This document shows positions 42,844 through 52,761 of a DNA stretch of 64,000 nucleotides, piece after piece. Positions within the stretch are counted from its first letter, which is position 1, and each line of letters begins with the position of its first letter. This stretch comes from SIG575 sp045542485 (GTDB lineage Bacteria; Bacillota; Clostridia; Oscillospirales; Acutalibacteraceae), in NCBI GenBank assembly GCA_045542485.1, contig JAZQLC010000027.1, positions 22,199-86,198 of the forward strand, written 5' to 3'. The position numbers were made by a program, and so were the translations under genes. A model generated the notes under the pieces. That model was given only the letters and a program-made list of their open reading frames with translations, did no database searches and was not told the DNA's origin.

Positions 42844-44064
42844 TCATGCGAATAATTTTGCAAAGAAGCTGTAAATGCTGCCCTCTTTATAGAGAGTGTG
42901 TGTACTCGATCCCACTTTGTGGTTTTCAACGAGGATAGTGTCAAACTCGCCTATACCACCTGACCTTTCAGTTATGAGCACATGGTTATTATCCCTTGTA
43001 TCATACCTGAAGCCACAGCGGAGATTATCTACAACTGAATTGAATTTATCCGCTTTAAATGCAACCTCTCTGTGACCTGCTTCAGAATACCAGTAACAGA
43101 AGCAGTTATCATAGATGGAAGAAACATCGCCTTTTGTCACAAAAGCATTACCGAATTGGTCGCTGTAACAGAAATTATAGATATTGTTTCCGCCCTCGTC
43201 AACGAATCCTGCACTGTTTTCGTAATCAGTGTAGTCTGAATAATAAAGAGGGTGAATATTTGTAAGGCAGTTTGCCGATGTTTTAAGATAAAAGCCGATG
43301 AAAACATTACCAATACGCATATTTGTAAATGTATTGTCCCAACCTTCAACAACAACACCGATGGAATTTGTACCGCCCGTACCGATAATATTCACATCGT
43401 TGATATCTGCGTCAGAAGAGCCGCTGTTTGCACCGTATTTGACGTGGATACCTACAATAGTGTGCTTGATAGAAACCTGTCTTACAGCGGTTTCTCGACC
43501 TCCTGCGATAACGACACCGTTTGTTTTTCCGCTTCCGTCAAGAATACCTCCCTCAAGGGCATAGTTACTGCCTACTGTGTGAGTATCATTCTTAGCATCT
43601 TTACCGCCGAGAATCACAAGTGCCTCTCCCTCGAAATCTGCCGAAGCTCTGATAAGTGCGTAGTTTGAAAGCTGCAGATCAACGCTCTTGGCAGGGTCTG
43701 CGGGAGTGTAGATGGGATGGCTGATAAGGTAAACACCATCAGGAAAATAAATCGTTCTGTTGGGGTTTGCGTCAATCAGTGCCTGAATAGCATCGGCAAC
43801 ATCTGTTTTGCCGTCTGCAGGGATTGTGTCGGTAACAACCACATATCCGAAAGCATTACCTTTGTTGTCATTGACAGGGTTTTCAGCAGACTTTTCCGCC
43901 GCATCTTCGGCTGTCTGAACGTCTGTCTCAAGAGCTTCAATCGCTTCTTCACTGTTGCCCGAATATGCAGGAGTTATCTCAATCTCCTGTGTTTTTTTTC
44001 CTGTAAAAAAGCCTATTGAAAGCACAATCACTGCCGAAAGAATAACTGAAAGAGCTTTTTTCAT
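42844..44064 (-). CDS. Secreted right-handed beta-helix protein (pectate lyase superfamily)
   Basis: Protein of 406 residues with a signal anchor or signal peptide (~4-22), a Glu/Ala-rich linker (~30-65) and a domain that opens with TIPADGKTDVADAIQALID, the usual start of Pectate_lyase_3/glycosyl hydrolase 28-like helices. IYFPDGVYLI follows, then repeated coils with N-G-V-V and GIHVKYG strands. Such folds cleave or bind acidic polysaccharides, but no catalytic triad is evident to me. The C-terminus SIYSFFAKLFA is an aromatic tail like those of neighbours. It begins two bases after the deacetylase stop codon. Confidence 0.75.
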   Translation of the reverse strand: MKKALSVILSAVIVLSIGFFTGKKTQEIEITPAYSGNSEEAIEALETDVQTAEDAAEKSAENPVNDNKGNAFGYVVVTDTIPADGKTDVADAIQALIDANPNRTIYFPDGVYLISHPIYTPADPAKSVDLQLSNYALIRASADFEGEALVILGGKDAKNDTHTVGSNYALEGGILDGSGKTNGVVIAGGRETAVRQVSIKHTIVGIHVKYGANSGSSDADINDVNIIGTGGTNSIGVVVEGWDNTFTNMRIGNVFIGFYLKTSANCLTNIHPLYYSDYTDYENSAGFVDEGGNNIYNFCYSDQFGNAFVTKGDVSSIYDNCFCYWYSEAGHREVAFKADKFNSVVDNLRCGFRYDTRDNNHVLITERSGGIGEFDTILVENHKVGSSTHTLYKEGSIYSFFAKLFA

Positions 44065-44066
44065 AA

Positions 44067-44963
44067 TCAGAAACCTCTCATTTTCTTAAGATCGCGATAG
44101 TTTATGAGCTTTATGCCGAGAGATTCAATATGCTGTTTTGTCTTGGGATCTTTGAAAAGCTCGTATTCCCATACTCTTCTTTCCCATAAGCCTGTTGTAC
44201 CCTTAAGGTCATCTGTGGGAAGAGAGGGATGAATATAAGTCTCGGTAACGCCCGGCTCAAAGGTACGATAAAATTCATAGATATATTCTCTGTAATTTTC
44301 AAAACTCTCATTCTGAGGACCTTCCCAATGGCTTGGAAGAAGGTAGTCAGGCATAGCAACTTTAAGACTCTGACCGAGTTGTGTCATACCTCCGATAAAC
44401 TGTTCAATCAATTCCTTGGGAACATGGATTGCGAGCATATCGTTTGTAAACTGTGCATCAGTAAACTGCATAGGAAAGCGGAACGGAAGTCCGTACTGAC
44501 CTGCAAGTTCAATTGTCATCTGAACAATTTCAAATCTGCCCGTTTCGATGCCGTAGAGTGAGCCCATGTGGTTATCAACGTGTGAGGGATTTTCAAGACC
44601 TAATTTTTTCAGTCTTTCAATCTGAGCAATAAGCTCCCCTCTTACCTGCTGAACATCACAGTTTTTCTCAAACTCGTCGCTTTCGTGATAGAAGAAGCCA
44701 TCTTCGTCGCGAAGAGAATCTGTATCTGATGAATTAACAGGTGCCCATCTGTATTTGCTCCACTCACTTGTTGTTGTCCAGTGTACACCGATACCAAGCT
44801 CAGGATTCTTTTTAGCAAACGCCGCCGCTTCAGGCGCCCATGCGCAAGGAGCCATAATTGTAGAAGATGTGATTTTCCCTTCCTTGAGCAGCTCCATAAC
44901 TGCAAGGTTTGAACCTCTGCACATACCAAAGTCGTCTGCGTTGATGATCAGATATTTATCCAT
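44067..44963 (-). CDS. ChbG/YdjC-family carbohydrate deacetylase
   Basis: Protein of 298 residues. YLIINADDFGMCRGSN (~4-19) holds the conserved metal-binding DD, GIGVHWTTT (~57-65) and NPSHVDNHMGSLYG (~126-139) add the histidine ligands of the YdjC/ChbG fold. Members remove N-acetyl groups from chito-oligosaccharides and related amino sugars. There is no signal peptide. It is the first gene of the four-gene sulfatase operon, directly behind a near-consensus promoter and AAGGAGG. Confidence 0.88.
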   Translation of the reverse strand: MDKYLIINADDFGMCRGSNLAVMELLKEGKITSSTIMAPCAWAPEAAAFAKKNPELGIGVHWTTTSEWSKYRWAPVNSSDTDSLRDEDGFFYHESDEFEKNCDVQQVRGELIAQIERLKKLGLENPSHVDNHMGSLYGIETGRFEIVQMTIELAGQYGLPFRFPMQFTDAQFTNDMLAIHVPKELIEQFIGGMTQLGQSLKVAMPDYLLPSHWEGPQNESFENYREYIYEFYRTFEPGVTETYIHPSLPTDDLKGTTGLWERRVWEYELFKDPKTKQHIESLGIKLINYRDLKKMRGF

Positions 44964-44999
44964 TTCAATTCCTCCTTAAGGAAATTTTATTACATTTTT

Positions 45000-45028
45000 A
45001 TTATAAAACCAAATAAAGTCAATGTCAA
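45000..45028 (-). promoter_or_regulatory. Promoter of the deacetylase/sulfatase operon
   Basis: TTGACA (45023-45028), 17 bases, TATAAT (45000-45005) on the minus strand; full consensus. Confidence 0.85.
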
Positions 45029-45079
45029 TAAAATACGGCAAAGACACAATTGGTTTTAAATAAATCTTTTACTCGGGTG

Positions 45080-45108
45080 TTGAAAAACACAACATATTAT
45101 GATATAAT
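45080..45108 (+). promoter_or_regulatory. Promoter of the SDR gene
   Basis: TTGAAA (45080-45085), 17 bases, TATAAT (45103-45108), divergent from the deacetylase operon promoter. Confidence 0.75.
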
Positions 45109-45139
45109 TGTCCCGATAATTAATTTGGGGGTAAGAATT

Positions 45140-45997
45140 ATGGCAAAATGGATTGACGGCAAAACAGTAATTCTCACAGGCGCATCAAGCGGTATCGGTA
45201 AAATGCTTGCTGAAAGACTTATGAAAGAGCATGGCTGTAAAGTTATCGGTGTTGCAAGAAGCGAAAAGAAAATGGTAGCTTTCGTTGAAGAGTTGGGCGA
45301 TTATGCAAAGCTTTTCTCATACAAACTCTTTGATGTTTCAAGCTATGACAACTGGCAGAATTTCCACGATTGGCTTGTTGAAGAAAACATCCGACCCGAT
45401 GTTCTCATTAACAACGCAGGTGTTCTTCCCCGTTTTGACAGATTGATGAACTATTCAAAGGAAGAAATCGACGAATCAATCAACATCGACTTCTATTCAG
45501 CAGCATATTCATCAAAAATTATGCTTCCTCTCCTTCTCAAGAGCGAAACTCCCGCTATCGTTAACGTTGCTTCTTCAGCAGCTCTTATGGCTCTCGGCGG
45601 CACTTCAATGTACTCAGCAAGTAAGGCAGCAGTAAAAGGTCTTACAGAAGCTATGAGAGAAGAACTCAGAGGCGAAGCTTACATCGGTCTTGTCTGCCCC
45701 GGCTTTACAAAGACTGATATTTTCAGAAACCAGGGTGCAACAGACGGTATGGACCTTATCAATATGGTTTCAACTCCCTGCCACAAGGCTGTAAACAGAA
45801 TCCTCAAAGGCATCCTCCGCAAGAAATCTTACATAGTTGTAGGCTTTGACGGTAACGCTATGGGCAGATTCAACAGACTTATGCCTGTTCAGGGTTCAAG
45901 ACTTTTCAGTTCTGTAATCAAAGCATTCAAAATTGACCTCTTTGCATCAACTTTCGGCTACGAAAAGAAGTCAGACAAAGAAAAAGCAAAAAAATAA
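45140..45997 (+). CDS. Short-chain dehydrogenase/reductase
   Basis: Protein of 285 residues, starting at the ATG eight bases after GGGGG. TVILTGASSGIGKML is the NAD(P)-binding loop, LINNAGVLPRF the NNAG motif, VNVASSAALMALGGTSMYSAS (partial) leads to catalytic Ser and Y-x-x-x-K (YSASK). A basic, Lys-rich C-terminus follows. An Arg-rich VARSEKK after the second strand suggests preference for NADPH. Substrate not deducible. It is monocistronic; the tRNA-Arg gene follows. Confidence 0.9.
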   Translation: MAKWIDGKTVILTGASSGIGKMLAERLMKEHGCKVIGVARSEKKMVAFVEELGDYAKLFSYKLFDVSSYDNWQNFHDWLVEENIRPDVLINNAGVLPRFDRLMNYSKEEIDESINIDFYSAAYSSKIMLPLLLKSETPAIVNVASSAALMALGGTSMYSASKAAVKGLTEAMREELRGEAYIGLVCPGFTKTDIFRNQGATDGMDLINMVSTPCHKAVNRILKGILRKKSYIVVGFDGNAMGRFNRLMPVQGSRLFSSVIKAFKIDLFASTFGYEKKSDKEKAKK

Positions 45998-46084
45998 ATC
46001 AAAAAAATCTCAAAAATTTGCATTTTACTATTGATTTTTTTGATTTCTTGTGGTAATATATATGAGCGTTGAAAAACGCCATTT

Positions 46085-46161
46085 GCGCTGCTAGCTCAGT
46101 CGGATAGAGTGTTTGGCTACGAACCAAAAGGTCAGGAGTTCGAATCTCTTGCAGCGCGCCA
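46085..46161 (+). tRNA. tRNA-Arg (anticodon ACG)
   Basis: A 77-base cloverleaf: acceptor GCGCTGC / GCAGCGC, D arm with GCTCAG...GAGT, anticodon stem TTTGG / CCAAA around CT-ACG-AA, T arm AGGAGTTCGAATCTCTT, discriminator G and an encoded CCA. Its 3' end is the likely integration site of the element remnant that follows. Confidence 0.95.
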
Positions 46162-46163
46162 TA

Positions 46164-46200
46164 CCGCAATCCTTGATTTACCAAGGGTTGCGGCTTTTTT
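46164..46200 (+). terminator. Terminator of tRNA-Arg
   Basis: CCGCAATCCTTG pairs with CAAGGGTTGCGG (one G-U and full flanks) and is followed by six T. Confidence 0.8.
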
Positions 46201-46290
46201 ATGCCCTTAAATTATTTTTCTTTTAAGAAATAATAACGGCATTTTTCTAACAAAATTCTAACAACTCAAAACCTTTTGGTAAAAGCAGTC

Positions 46291-49200
46291 TTAAACTGCC
46301 ATATTCCCAGTAGAATCAGGGAGAAAGCTTCTAACATTCACTGAATTCTGAATAGATTCTTCAACTTTGTTCTTTCTTTTTGTATCCAGATGACCGTAAA
46401 TATCGATTGTAATTTGTATGCCGGAATGACCAAGCCATTCCTTTACATCGTAATCATTTTTAAGAGACATAAGTTTCTCATGCAGTTTGTCACCCTGACC
46501 TTGTATCCTGTCTCTTGTCTCGGTAAGAGAGGCAAGAACATCAGGGTCGGTAGCCTCTGCAATAAGCTGATTGTATCTTTCAACTCTTTCATCAGCACCA
46601 ACTGTATCCATATCGAGAATACTGAGAGCTTCTGCTACAACCTTTTTCATGTTGTCCATAACATGCTTGTCCTTTGTGCCATGGAGAAGATACTGATTGA
46701 GTTCATTCACAACTCTCTTAATCTTATTTCGCATAGCGGTTTTGTTACGGCTTTCAACAGCTTTTTTGCGAGATGCCTGATATCTTTCTGTGATTTCTTT
46801 TTCCTTCTGCAATGCCTTCTCTTTCTGTGCCTTCAAGCGTTCAGCATCTTTTTCCTTCTGCCTCTTGATTGCCTTCTGCTTTTCACGCTCAAGGACATTT
46901 TTGAGGAAGGATGTGCTTTCAAGGTTGAGAAGCTTTTTGTCATAGAAAGTAACAGAGTTTGATAATTTGATTGCTTTTTCCTGAAGCTTTTTGATTTTCG
47001 CTGTGTCTTTTTTACCTGGTGCGAAAGAAAGCTCTTTGATTTCCTTGCGAACCTCGTACAACTCCTGCTCATTCGCATACAGTTTCTCGATGTTTGCTTT
47101 GTACTCTGCAAGCTTCTTCTTTTCAACCTCATGTACTGCTGATTCTTCAAGAGCGTTTGCAAGAAGGTTTCGGGGAGTCAAGGCATCAGGGTCTCGGTCG
47201 GAATACTTTTCGTCTATGTTTGCATACATACCTTGTGTAGGGTCTATCCAGGCAACATCATCAATCTTAACTGTTTTCTCATATACCTTTCCATTACCAG
47301 AATAGCTTTCAGCTTCCATATATGATGGTGATACAAATGTACCTTGTTTAATCTGATAAGAGCTGTAAATAGTGATTTCACCTTTTTCTATAGCTTCCTC
47401 AAGCATTCCTCTTGTCAGGTCAGGATTGAATTCATCATAATCAGACCATTCGCTGTCCTCAAGTGTTTCTGAAAGAGTTTTTATATCTTCAACCTTTCTT
47501 ATCCAAGTCAGATAACTATTCGGTGCAGGATTAACCTTTTCGATTATTTCAAATTGTTTTTGCTTGACATTTTCGGAAGGATTGGATATACTGTTATTGT
47601 AAACAGATTCACTCACGGTATCTACGCTTAATTGCGGTGCCGTTATGATGGGTGAATCTGTTTTTATTATTACGGTCTCGTGAAGATAAAATTTAGCATT
47701 ACTGTTTTTTTGCGTAGGATACGCTTTTATAATTAAGCCAAGGAACGCAGGATAATTGTCAATATGACCCATTCCAGCTATAAAATACCTGTCTACCTGT
47801 GTATTATTATAATTTTTTTCGACTTTAATAATACTACCTTTTTCAACAACATCCTTTATTGCTCGTGCTGCCGCTAACTTTTCATATCCGAAGCCATGCA
47901 TAACCGTGGATTTCGCACCTGATTTTACAAGTTCGACATTGCCTAAAACGGAATTGTATGCCATATTACCTTGTTCTTTAAAAATAGAAAGTATATAATC
48001 AGACTTCGACATTTCAGATGGAATTTTCTCACCTACAACAGAAAAAATTGGTTGTTTCTTTATTAAGTCAATATTATCATTGATTGTGTTGATTATTTCT
48101 TTCTTTTCAGATTTATCATCGTAAGCAAATGAAATAATATTGTCATTACTGAAAATCACATCCGTCCTGTCAATATCAGGGCGTTTTTCTTTTCTTGCCT
48201 CATCTGTTCTCCAACTTCGTGTGGCAGAATCTCTTGCTTCAATTTCACCTGCAGTTCTTTCATAATAACTGTAAGCGTCTTCCTTTGATACTCCTGCGAC
48301 CTGCCAGGAATCAGGACTTGAACCGCTTGCAAAGCCTTCGATATCTTGTATTGCATGTTGGATTTCATGAATAAGAGTTTTTTCAAGTTTACTTTTGTCA
48401 AGCTTTAACTTTGATTGTAAAACAAGAATTTTTGAAATCGGGTCATAAATACCTCGTTCTTCAATATCGGCAAAGTGGACAGATATTTCTTTTAGCTGAG
48501 GATAGGCTGCAAAAAGCTTATCGTGTTTTATCAGTTCTCCAAGGGTTCGCGGTTCAAAGCTCACGCCTTTGAGGTTTTCATCAAGGCTACGAAGTTCTGT
48601 TGTTTCTTCTTCAGAAGCATCCATACTGACAAAGACCTTCTCAAACAGTTCCATATATCTCCTTACATCAGGGTTAGTATGGAATTTTCCTGTCGTGTCA
48701 ATCTCAATATCTCTGTCACTTATTTCAAATCGCCACTTGCCGTCCATACCACGGAACCAGCCTGTCTGCTGTCTTATCTCTTCTGATGTTGCTTTTCCTA
48801 CATCTTCAAGACGGATTGCTGCTTCAAGTGTCTTTATGTCGGAAGTTTTTGCTTCTCTGCCGGCAAAGGAATACTTCACACCTTTTTCGGATATACTGGT
48901 ATTGACATCTGTACCGTTTTGTGGTACTCTGTTATTAGAATCCAAGTTGAAACTGTGTAACGGCAATTGTAGCCTATTAACATTCAGCCAGCTTTGGATT
49001 CTTTTTTTATCTACATACCTAACAATTACAGGTTTCCCATCTTTTTGTCTGAACAAACTTTCGATATGACCTCGGCCTTGTGCTGAGGATATTTTTATAA
49101 GGTCAAGTTGATTTCCTTTTTTGCTTGTAGGATTCAATTTCAAAACTGCAGTTACAATTTTTCCATTATCATCATGCAATTCTCCCATAATGATTTTAGA

Positions 49201-50079
49201 CTGTAAATCATTTTTTGAATCAATAACCACAACAGGATTTTCTAAAAGATTTGGCACTTGCTTTATTACTTCAAGAGACATTCCGTTGTGTTTTTCAATG
49301 GTGGTTTTTATTTTTGATGCATCCCAACGAATCTGTTGATTAGGAATACCAGCTTTTACTAAAGCTTCTGAGGTAGTTCCCACCACAAAAGAAAAACCAA
49401 TAGTTTTTCTATCCCAAGAGTCTATCTGATTAGCGAAATTTTCATTCAAGGAATATTTAACCTTGTTACCCTGTGATGTATTTCCAACAGTCTCCATCAC
49501 TTCAGCATTCTTAAAATTCTCACTCGCACCGGCAAGAGCTTTCACAAACATCTGCTGAATTGTTTCATATTCGTCAAGCATACTTGCAACGATTTGACCT
49601 TCCAAAGTTTCAGGTTTTACGTTCTTGTATGCTTTTTTGATTTTAGCAATGAGTTCAGCAATCGCTTTTTTGATTTTTTCAAAAAGAGACGGGTCTTTAG
49701 CCTGAAGCATCTGGAGCTTTTCAATAGCCTTACCGTCAGTAAGCATAGTTTCCATTGAGTCAGCAATAACTTCCTCATGTGCTTCTGCATAACTGATTAT
49801 TCTTTTCGATGCTTTGGCTTTTTCCATCTGCCTTCTTACAAGAACATCAACGGAAACGCCTTTCTTTCCGTACTGCTCCATAAGGAAATCAGCAAGCACC
49901 TTGTATTCCTCTGCATTGTGTTCTCTGATGTGATGAACGAGTTCATGAGCCAAAGTATGGAGCATTATACCCTGACCGTCAGCACCTGCGAAAAGGTCTA
50001 TTTCTATTTCGCCTGTGCTGGGTTTATATGAACCGTTATGTCCGACACGTTTTCCGTCAACTATATCGGATTCAAGCAC
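46291..50079 (-). pseudogene. Truncated polyvalent mobile-element protein fused in frame to an integrase C-terminus
   Basis: The open frame encodes 1262 residues but looks broken at both ends. It begins mid-domain: the GTG at 50079 has no ribosome binding site, a TGA lies 15 bases upstream, and residues ~10-60 match the middle of a metallopeptidase-like domain (HTLAHELVHHIREH, HExxH). Next come MuF-C-like (NPVVVIDSKNDLQ) and LPD23-like regions (IHEIQHAIQDIEG...GEIEARD), another HExxH-type motif, and a long coiled coil. These are parts of the large polyvalent proteins of phages and conjugative elements. The last ~51 residues are unrelated: VKEWLGHSGIQITIDIYGHL is the end of a tyrosine recombinase with its catalytic Tyr. 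The chimera probably arose when an internal deletion joined the integrase 3' end to this gene. Confidence 0.8.
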
Positions 50080-50214
50080 TTTTAATGTTTTTCAAAAGGA
50101 ACAAATCACAAAATATCCCCTCTAACGGCGGAATAAGTGCAGCCGAACCATTTATGAACAGAAATGGATATTTTTACTCCGTTGGTTGGTGAGTCTCAAA
50201 AGAATAAACGTTAT

Positions 50215-50239
50215 GCCCTCGGATGTTGAGTCCGAGGGC
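50215..50239 (-). terminator. Terminator-like hairpin after the SGNH gene
   Basis: GCCCTCGGA pairs perfectly with TCCGAGGGC; the minus strand continues ATAACGTTTATTCTTT, a poor T-run, so termination may be incomplete. Confidence 0.55.
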
Positions 50240-50244
50240 ATTGA

Positions 50245-50994
50245 TTATTTTACAACTTCGTATAAACTTTCCTTAATTTTGGGGAGCCACCAGAGTTTGT
50301 AGCCGGCTTTTGTGGGGTGGATATGGTCGACGAGGTAGAGATTTCTTTCTTCATCTGTGATGTTATTGATTTCTTCATTGTTCCAGAAATCGATAATGTG
50401 AATATCCCACTTCTTCTGAATTTCAAGAAGAAGTGACACCATTTCACCGTAATATTCACTATCGTATTTTGCCTGAGTGTAGAAAATCACAGGACAATTC
50501 CATGTGTCTTTCGCATAGGCGATTATGTATTCAATTGCACCTGCAACCGTCTGTGTGTCAAAGGAGTTTATATCAAAACCGTCTGACACTTTGCCGAGAG
50601 GCTTTTCCTTTGTGGCATCGTTGGTTGAAAGCTGACAGACAAAGGCATCTGCTTTTATATTTGTATCAATAGTCTTAAGTCTAGATACATAGGAATTTGA
50701 CTTTTCATCAACAAGAGTTGTGCCTGATACTGCTTCTTTGATAGAAATTATTCCGTCTGATTTTTCAAGAAAATCTGCAAAGCTCACACCGAGAGAGCCG
50801 TAACCGTAAGTGACGGAACTGCCGAGGAAAATTATTGTCTTGTCTCTGATAGGACTGTTTTCTGTGGCGACTGTGTTTTCAAGACCGTACTCGCCGTAGT
50901 TACCTTTTGCAAAAACTCCGAACATATTTCCCACATATCCTCCTGCGATAATGAAAACTAAAACAATAGATAAAATGATGATTTTCTTTTTCAT
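50245..50994 (-). CDS. Membrane-anchored SGNH-family hydrolase
   Basis: Protein of 249 residues from the ATG eight bases after AGGTGA; a GTG four codons earlier is possible. A signal anchor spans ~6-26. IIFLGSSVTYGYG (~55-67) is the GDS-type nucleophile block with Ser in GSS, LSTNDATK (~122-129) is the N-block, and VDHIHPTKAGY (~224-234) supplies Asp and His. SGNH enzymes deacylate or deacetylate carbohydrates and lipids outside the cell. Single gene with its own promoter. Confidence 0.85.
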   Translation of the reverse strand: MKKKIIILSIVLVFIIAGGYVGNMFGVFAKGNYGEYGLENTVATENSPIRDKTIIFLGSSVTYGYGSLGVSFADFLEKSDGIISIKEAVSGTTLVDEKSNSYVSRLKTIDTNIKADAFVCQLSTNDATKEKPLGKVSDGFDINSFDTQTVAGAIEYIIAYAKDTWNCPVIFYTQAKYDSEYYGEMVSLLLEIQKKWDIHIIDFWNNEEINNITDEERNLYLVDHIHPTKAGYKLWWLPKIKESLYEVVK

Positions 50995-51018
50995 CGAATC
51001 ACTCACCTCTTTTATTTA

Positions 51019-51083
51019 AGATTATCATATTTTTGATTCTGTGGCAATAGTTTTATTATCCGTCTGATGTAATGTGATTACAT
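51019..51083 (-). promoter_or_regulatory. SGNH gene promoter with upstream palindrome
   Basis: TTGCCA (51042-51047), 17 bases, TAATCT (51019-51024) on the minus strand. Twenty bases upstream of the -35 is a perfect palindrome, ATGTAAT-GTG-ATTACAT (51067-51083), placed where an activator could bind. Confidence 0.5.
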
Positions 51084-51150
51084 TTTAACCTTTTGGCCTT
51101 TTGGTAGTCGTTCAAAAATCAACCCGGAGCTTAGTGAATAGTGAAAAAGT

Positions 51151-51188
51151 AAAATCGACGAACTTCTTGTGGAAATCCGTCGATTTTT
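51151..51188. terminator. Terminator after the metallophosphoesterase gene
   Basis: AAAATCGACG pairs with CGTCGATTTT and has T-runs on both sides; it serves the minus-strand gene upstream. Confidence 0.7.
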
Positions 51189-51242
51189 GAAATTACATCT
51201 CATTTTTGAACCATTGATATATACCAAATCTACCTGAGCAAT

Positions 51243-52547
51243 TTAAACTTTTATCTCCAGATAATCGCTTGTGTTTCCCCAGACATCTTCAGCACATACC
51301 TTTACGGTAAAGTTTTTAGTGAGTGTTATAAAACCGTCAAAAGTTATACTTTCGGGCATATCTGAGAAGAAATACTCAGAAAACGCCCAATCTTCATAGA
51401 TAGTTTTCCCCTTTTCATTGAGCACGGAAATTCTGTAAAGGAACACCTCATTATCCTCGCTTACCTTTGCCTGAGGTACGGTTATGTAATGCTTAAGTCC
51501 GTTCTTCTCGTAATGAAGAGCTGCACCTTCAGGGAAAACAGGAGCAGAGGATTTTTCTTTTCTCGTCTCAAAAGAGTATTTCACCTTGTTTTCTTCGGTG
51601 ATATTATCTATGAGGAACTCTCTCATAATCTTGCCCGCATCCACATCGAGTACTTTCACGAGAACTCTGTTATCAGCGTCAACCTCTATAATGAGTGCCT
51701 GACTCATTCTGTCTTTATCCTGGGGGAACTGTCCGTTTTTACCGTCTACGGCGAGTTCAAAATAAGCAAGACCGCCGTCATTTATGGCTGTGAAGCTACC
51801 CTGCCATACAGCTCTGGGATCATTTGCAGGGAAATGAGAATGTCCCGAAATGTGTACCACCTGAGGATACTTTGATAGCACATCCGTAAAAACATCTAAA
51901 CCCCAGCCGTCAGTTTCACTGCTTCCGTAAACCGTATCCTTTACATGCTCGTGCTGGAACACAAACACAGGCTTTTCAGGATCATCTTTAACTGCAGCAG
52001 CAATATTTTCGTCAAGCCATTTCACCTGCTTATCAGTGTAATGCTTAAGTGTTGCAGAACGGGAAACACCGATGAAATGGAAACCGCCGATTACTTTGTG
52101 AAAATCAGGCTCCTGACCAGTTATTCCCTCAAAAACCTTAAGACTGTTGTTTAAATGGGTATAACTGTCGTGGGATTTGGCTACTACTGCCAGGCGCTCA
52201 GTCCCCTCGCGGATTTCAAAATCGGTTATGGCGGCGAAAGAAAAAAACGAGCCCAAAAAGCCATTGTCGGTAATATCGCCCGAAATCACCACTGCATCTA
52301 AATTTTTATAATCCTCATCCGCTTCACTTATGGCATAAGCGGTTTTTATCATAGAAGAAAGTCTTTTACTGCCCGTGTCACCGAGTTTTTCTATGTGGGT
52401 ATCACTGGAAGATACAAAGCGCATAACAGGAACGAAGTCGTCCTGCTTCATTTCAGGAACGGGTGCTACAAAGGACGGGGTTGTAAGTGAGGCAAAAAAA
52501 GTGAATATACTAAGAATGATACCGGTTAAAAATGATGCTATGCTCAT
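51243..52547 (-). CDS. Secreted calcineurin-like metallophosphoesterase
   Basis: Protein of 434 residues with a signal anchor (~1-28). FVSSSDTHIEKLG (~44-56), AVVISGDITDNG (~85-96), VFQHEHVKD (~197-205) and HISGHSHFPAN (~233-243) form most of the two-metal site. The usual GNHD block is altered (the matching place reads AKSHDSY), so one metal ligand differs from the family. A C-terminal FN3-like beta domain (~330-434) ends in DYLEIKV. A likely extracellular phosphatase or phosphodiesterase, only distantly similar to the one at 41417-42832. It has its own promoter and terminator. Confidence 0.82.
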   Translation of the reverse strand: MSIASFLTGIILSIFTFFASLTTPSFVAPVPEMKQDDFVPVMRFVSSSDTHIEKLGDTGSKRLSSMIKTAYAISEADEDYKNLDAVVISGDITDNGFLGSFFSFAAITDFEIREGTERLAVVAKSHDSYTHLNNSLKVFEGITGQEPDFHKVIGGFHFIGVSRSATLKHYTDKQVKWLDENIAAAVKDDPEKPVFVFQHEHVKDTVYGSSETDGWGLDVFTDVLSKYPQVVHISGHSHFPANDPRAVWQGSFTAINDGGLAYFELAVDGKNGQFPQDKDRMSQALIIEVDADNRVLVKVLDVDAGKIMREFLIDNITEENKVKYSFETRKEKSSAPVFPEGAALHYEKNGLKHYITVPQAKVSEDNEVFLYRISVLNEKGKTIYEDWAFSEYFFSDMPESITFDGFITLTKNFTVKVCAEDVWGNTSDYLEIKV

Positions 52548-52589
52548 ATATTATTCTCCTTTACTGATAAGTTACAACCTTGCAAGTCC

Positions 52590-52618
52590 ATAATATCACT
52601 TAAGGAAATCGTTGTCAA
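52590..52618 (-). promoter_or_regulatory. Promoter of the metallophosphoesterase gene
   Basis: TTGACA (52613-52618), 17 bases, TATTAT (52590-52595) on the minus strand, followed by AAAGGAG at the start codon. Confidence 0.75.
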
Positions 52619-52724
52619 TATTTCAATCGGGTACAGGTGTATCGTTCACATTTATTCACTCTTACTTCCTGAAAAATCCTGGATGCAATTTTAGTGAAGA
52701 GTGAAGAGGTAATATGTAAGAAGT

Positions 52725-52759
52725 AAAAATCCTGAACGCTGTCGCATTCAGGATTTTTT
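52725..52759. terminator. Terminator after the second transporter gene
   Basis: AAATCCTGAACGC pairs with GCATTCAGGATTT (one mismatch), with A/T runs on both sides, directly after the transporter stop codon. Confidence 0.8.
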
Positions 52760-52761
52760 GA

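Larger units (their letters stand above)
46085..50100. mobile_element. Decayed integrative element at tRNA-Arg
   Basis: An integrase C-terminus lies 130 bases from the 3' end of tRNA-Arg, the usual arrangement of tRNA-targeting elements. Everything else of the element is gone except a truncated polyvalent protein fused to it. No second copy of the tRNA 3' end is visible up to 50245, so the far attachment site is lost or outside what I can detect. The right border is placed where the polyvalent frame starts. Confidence 0.65.

Noticed and set aside
51131..52731. Similar short texts TTAGTGAA.AGTGAA near 51131 and 52691
   Set aside because: Too short and A/G-rich to call a repeat family from two copies next to terminators.
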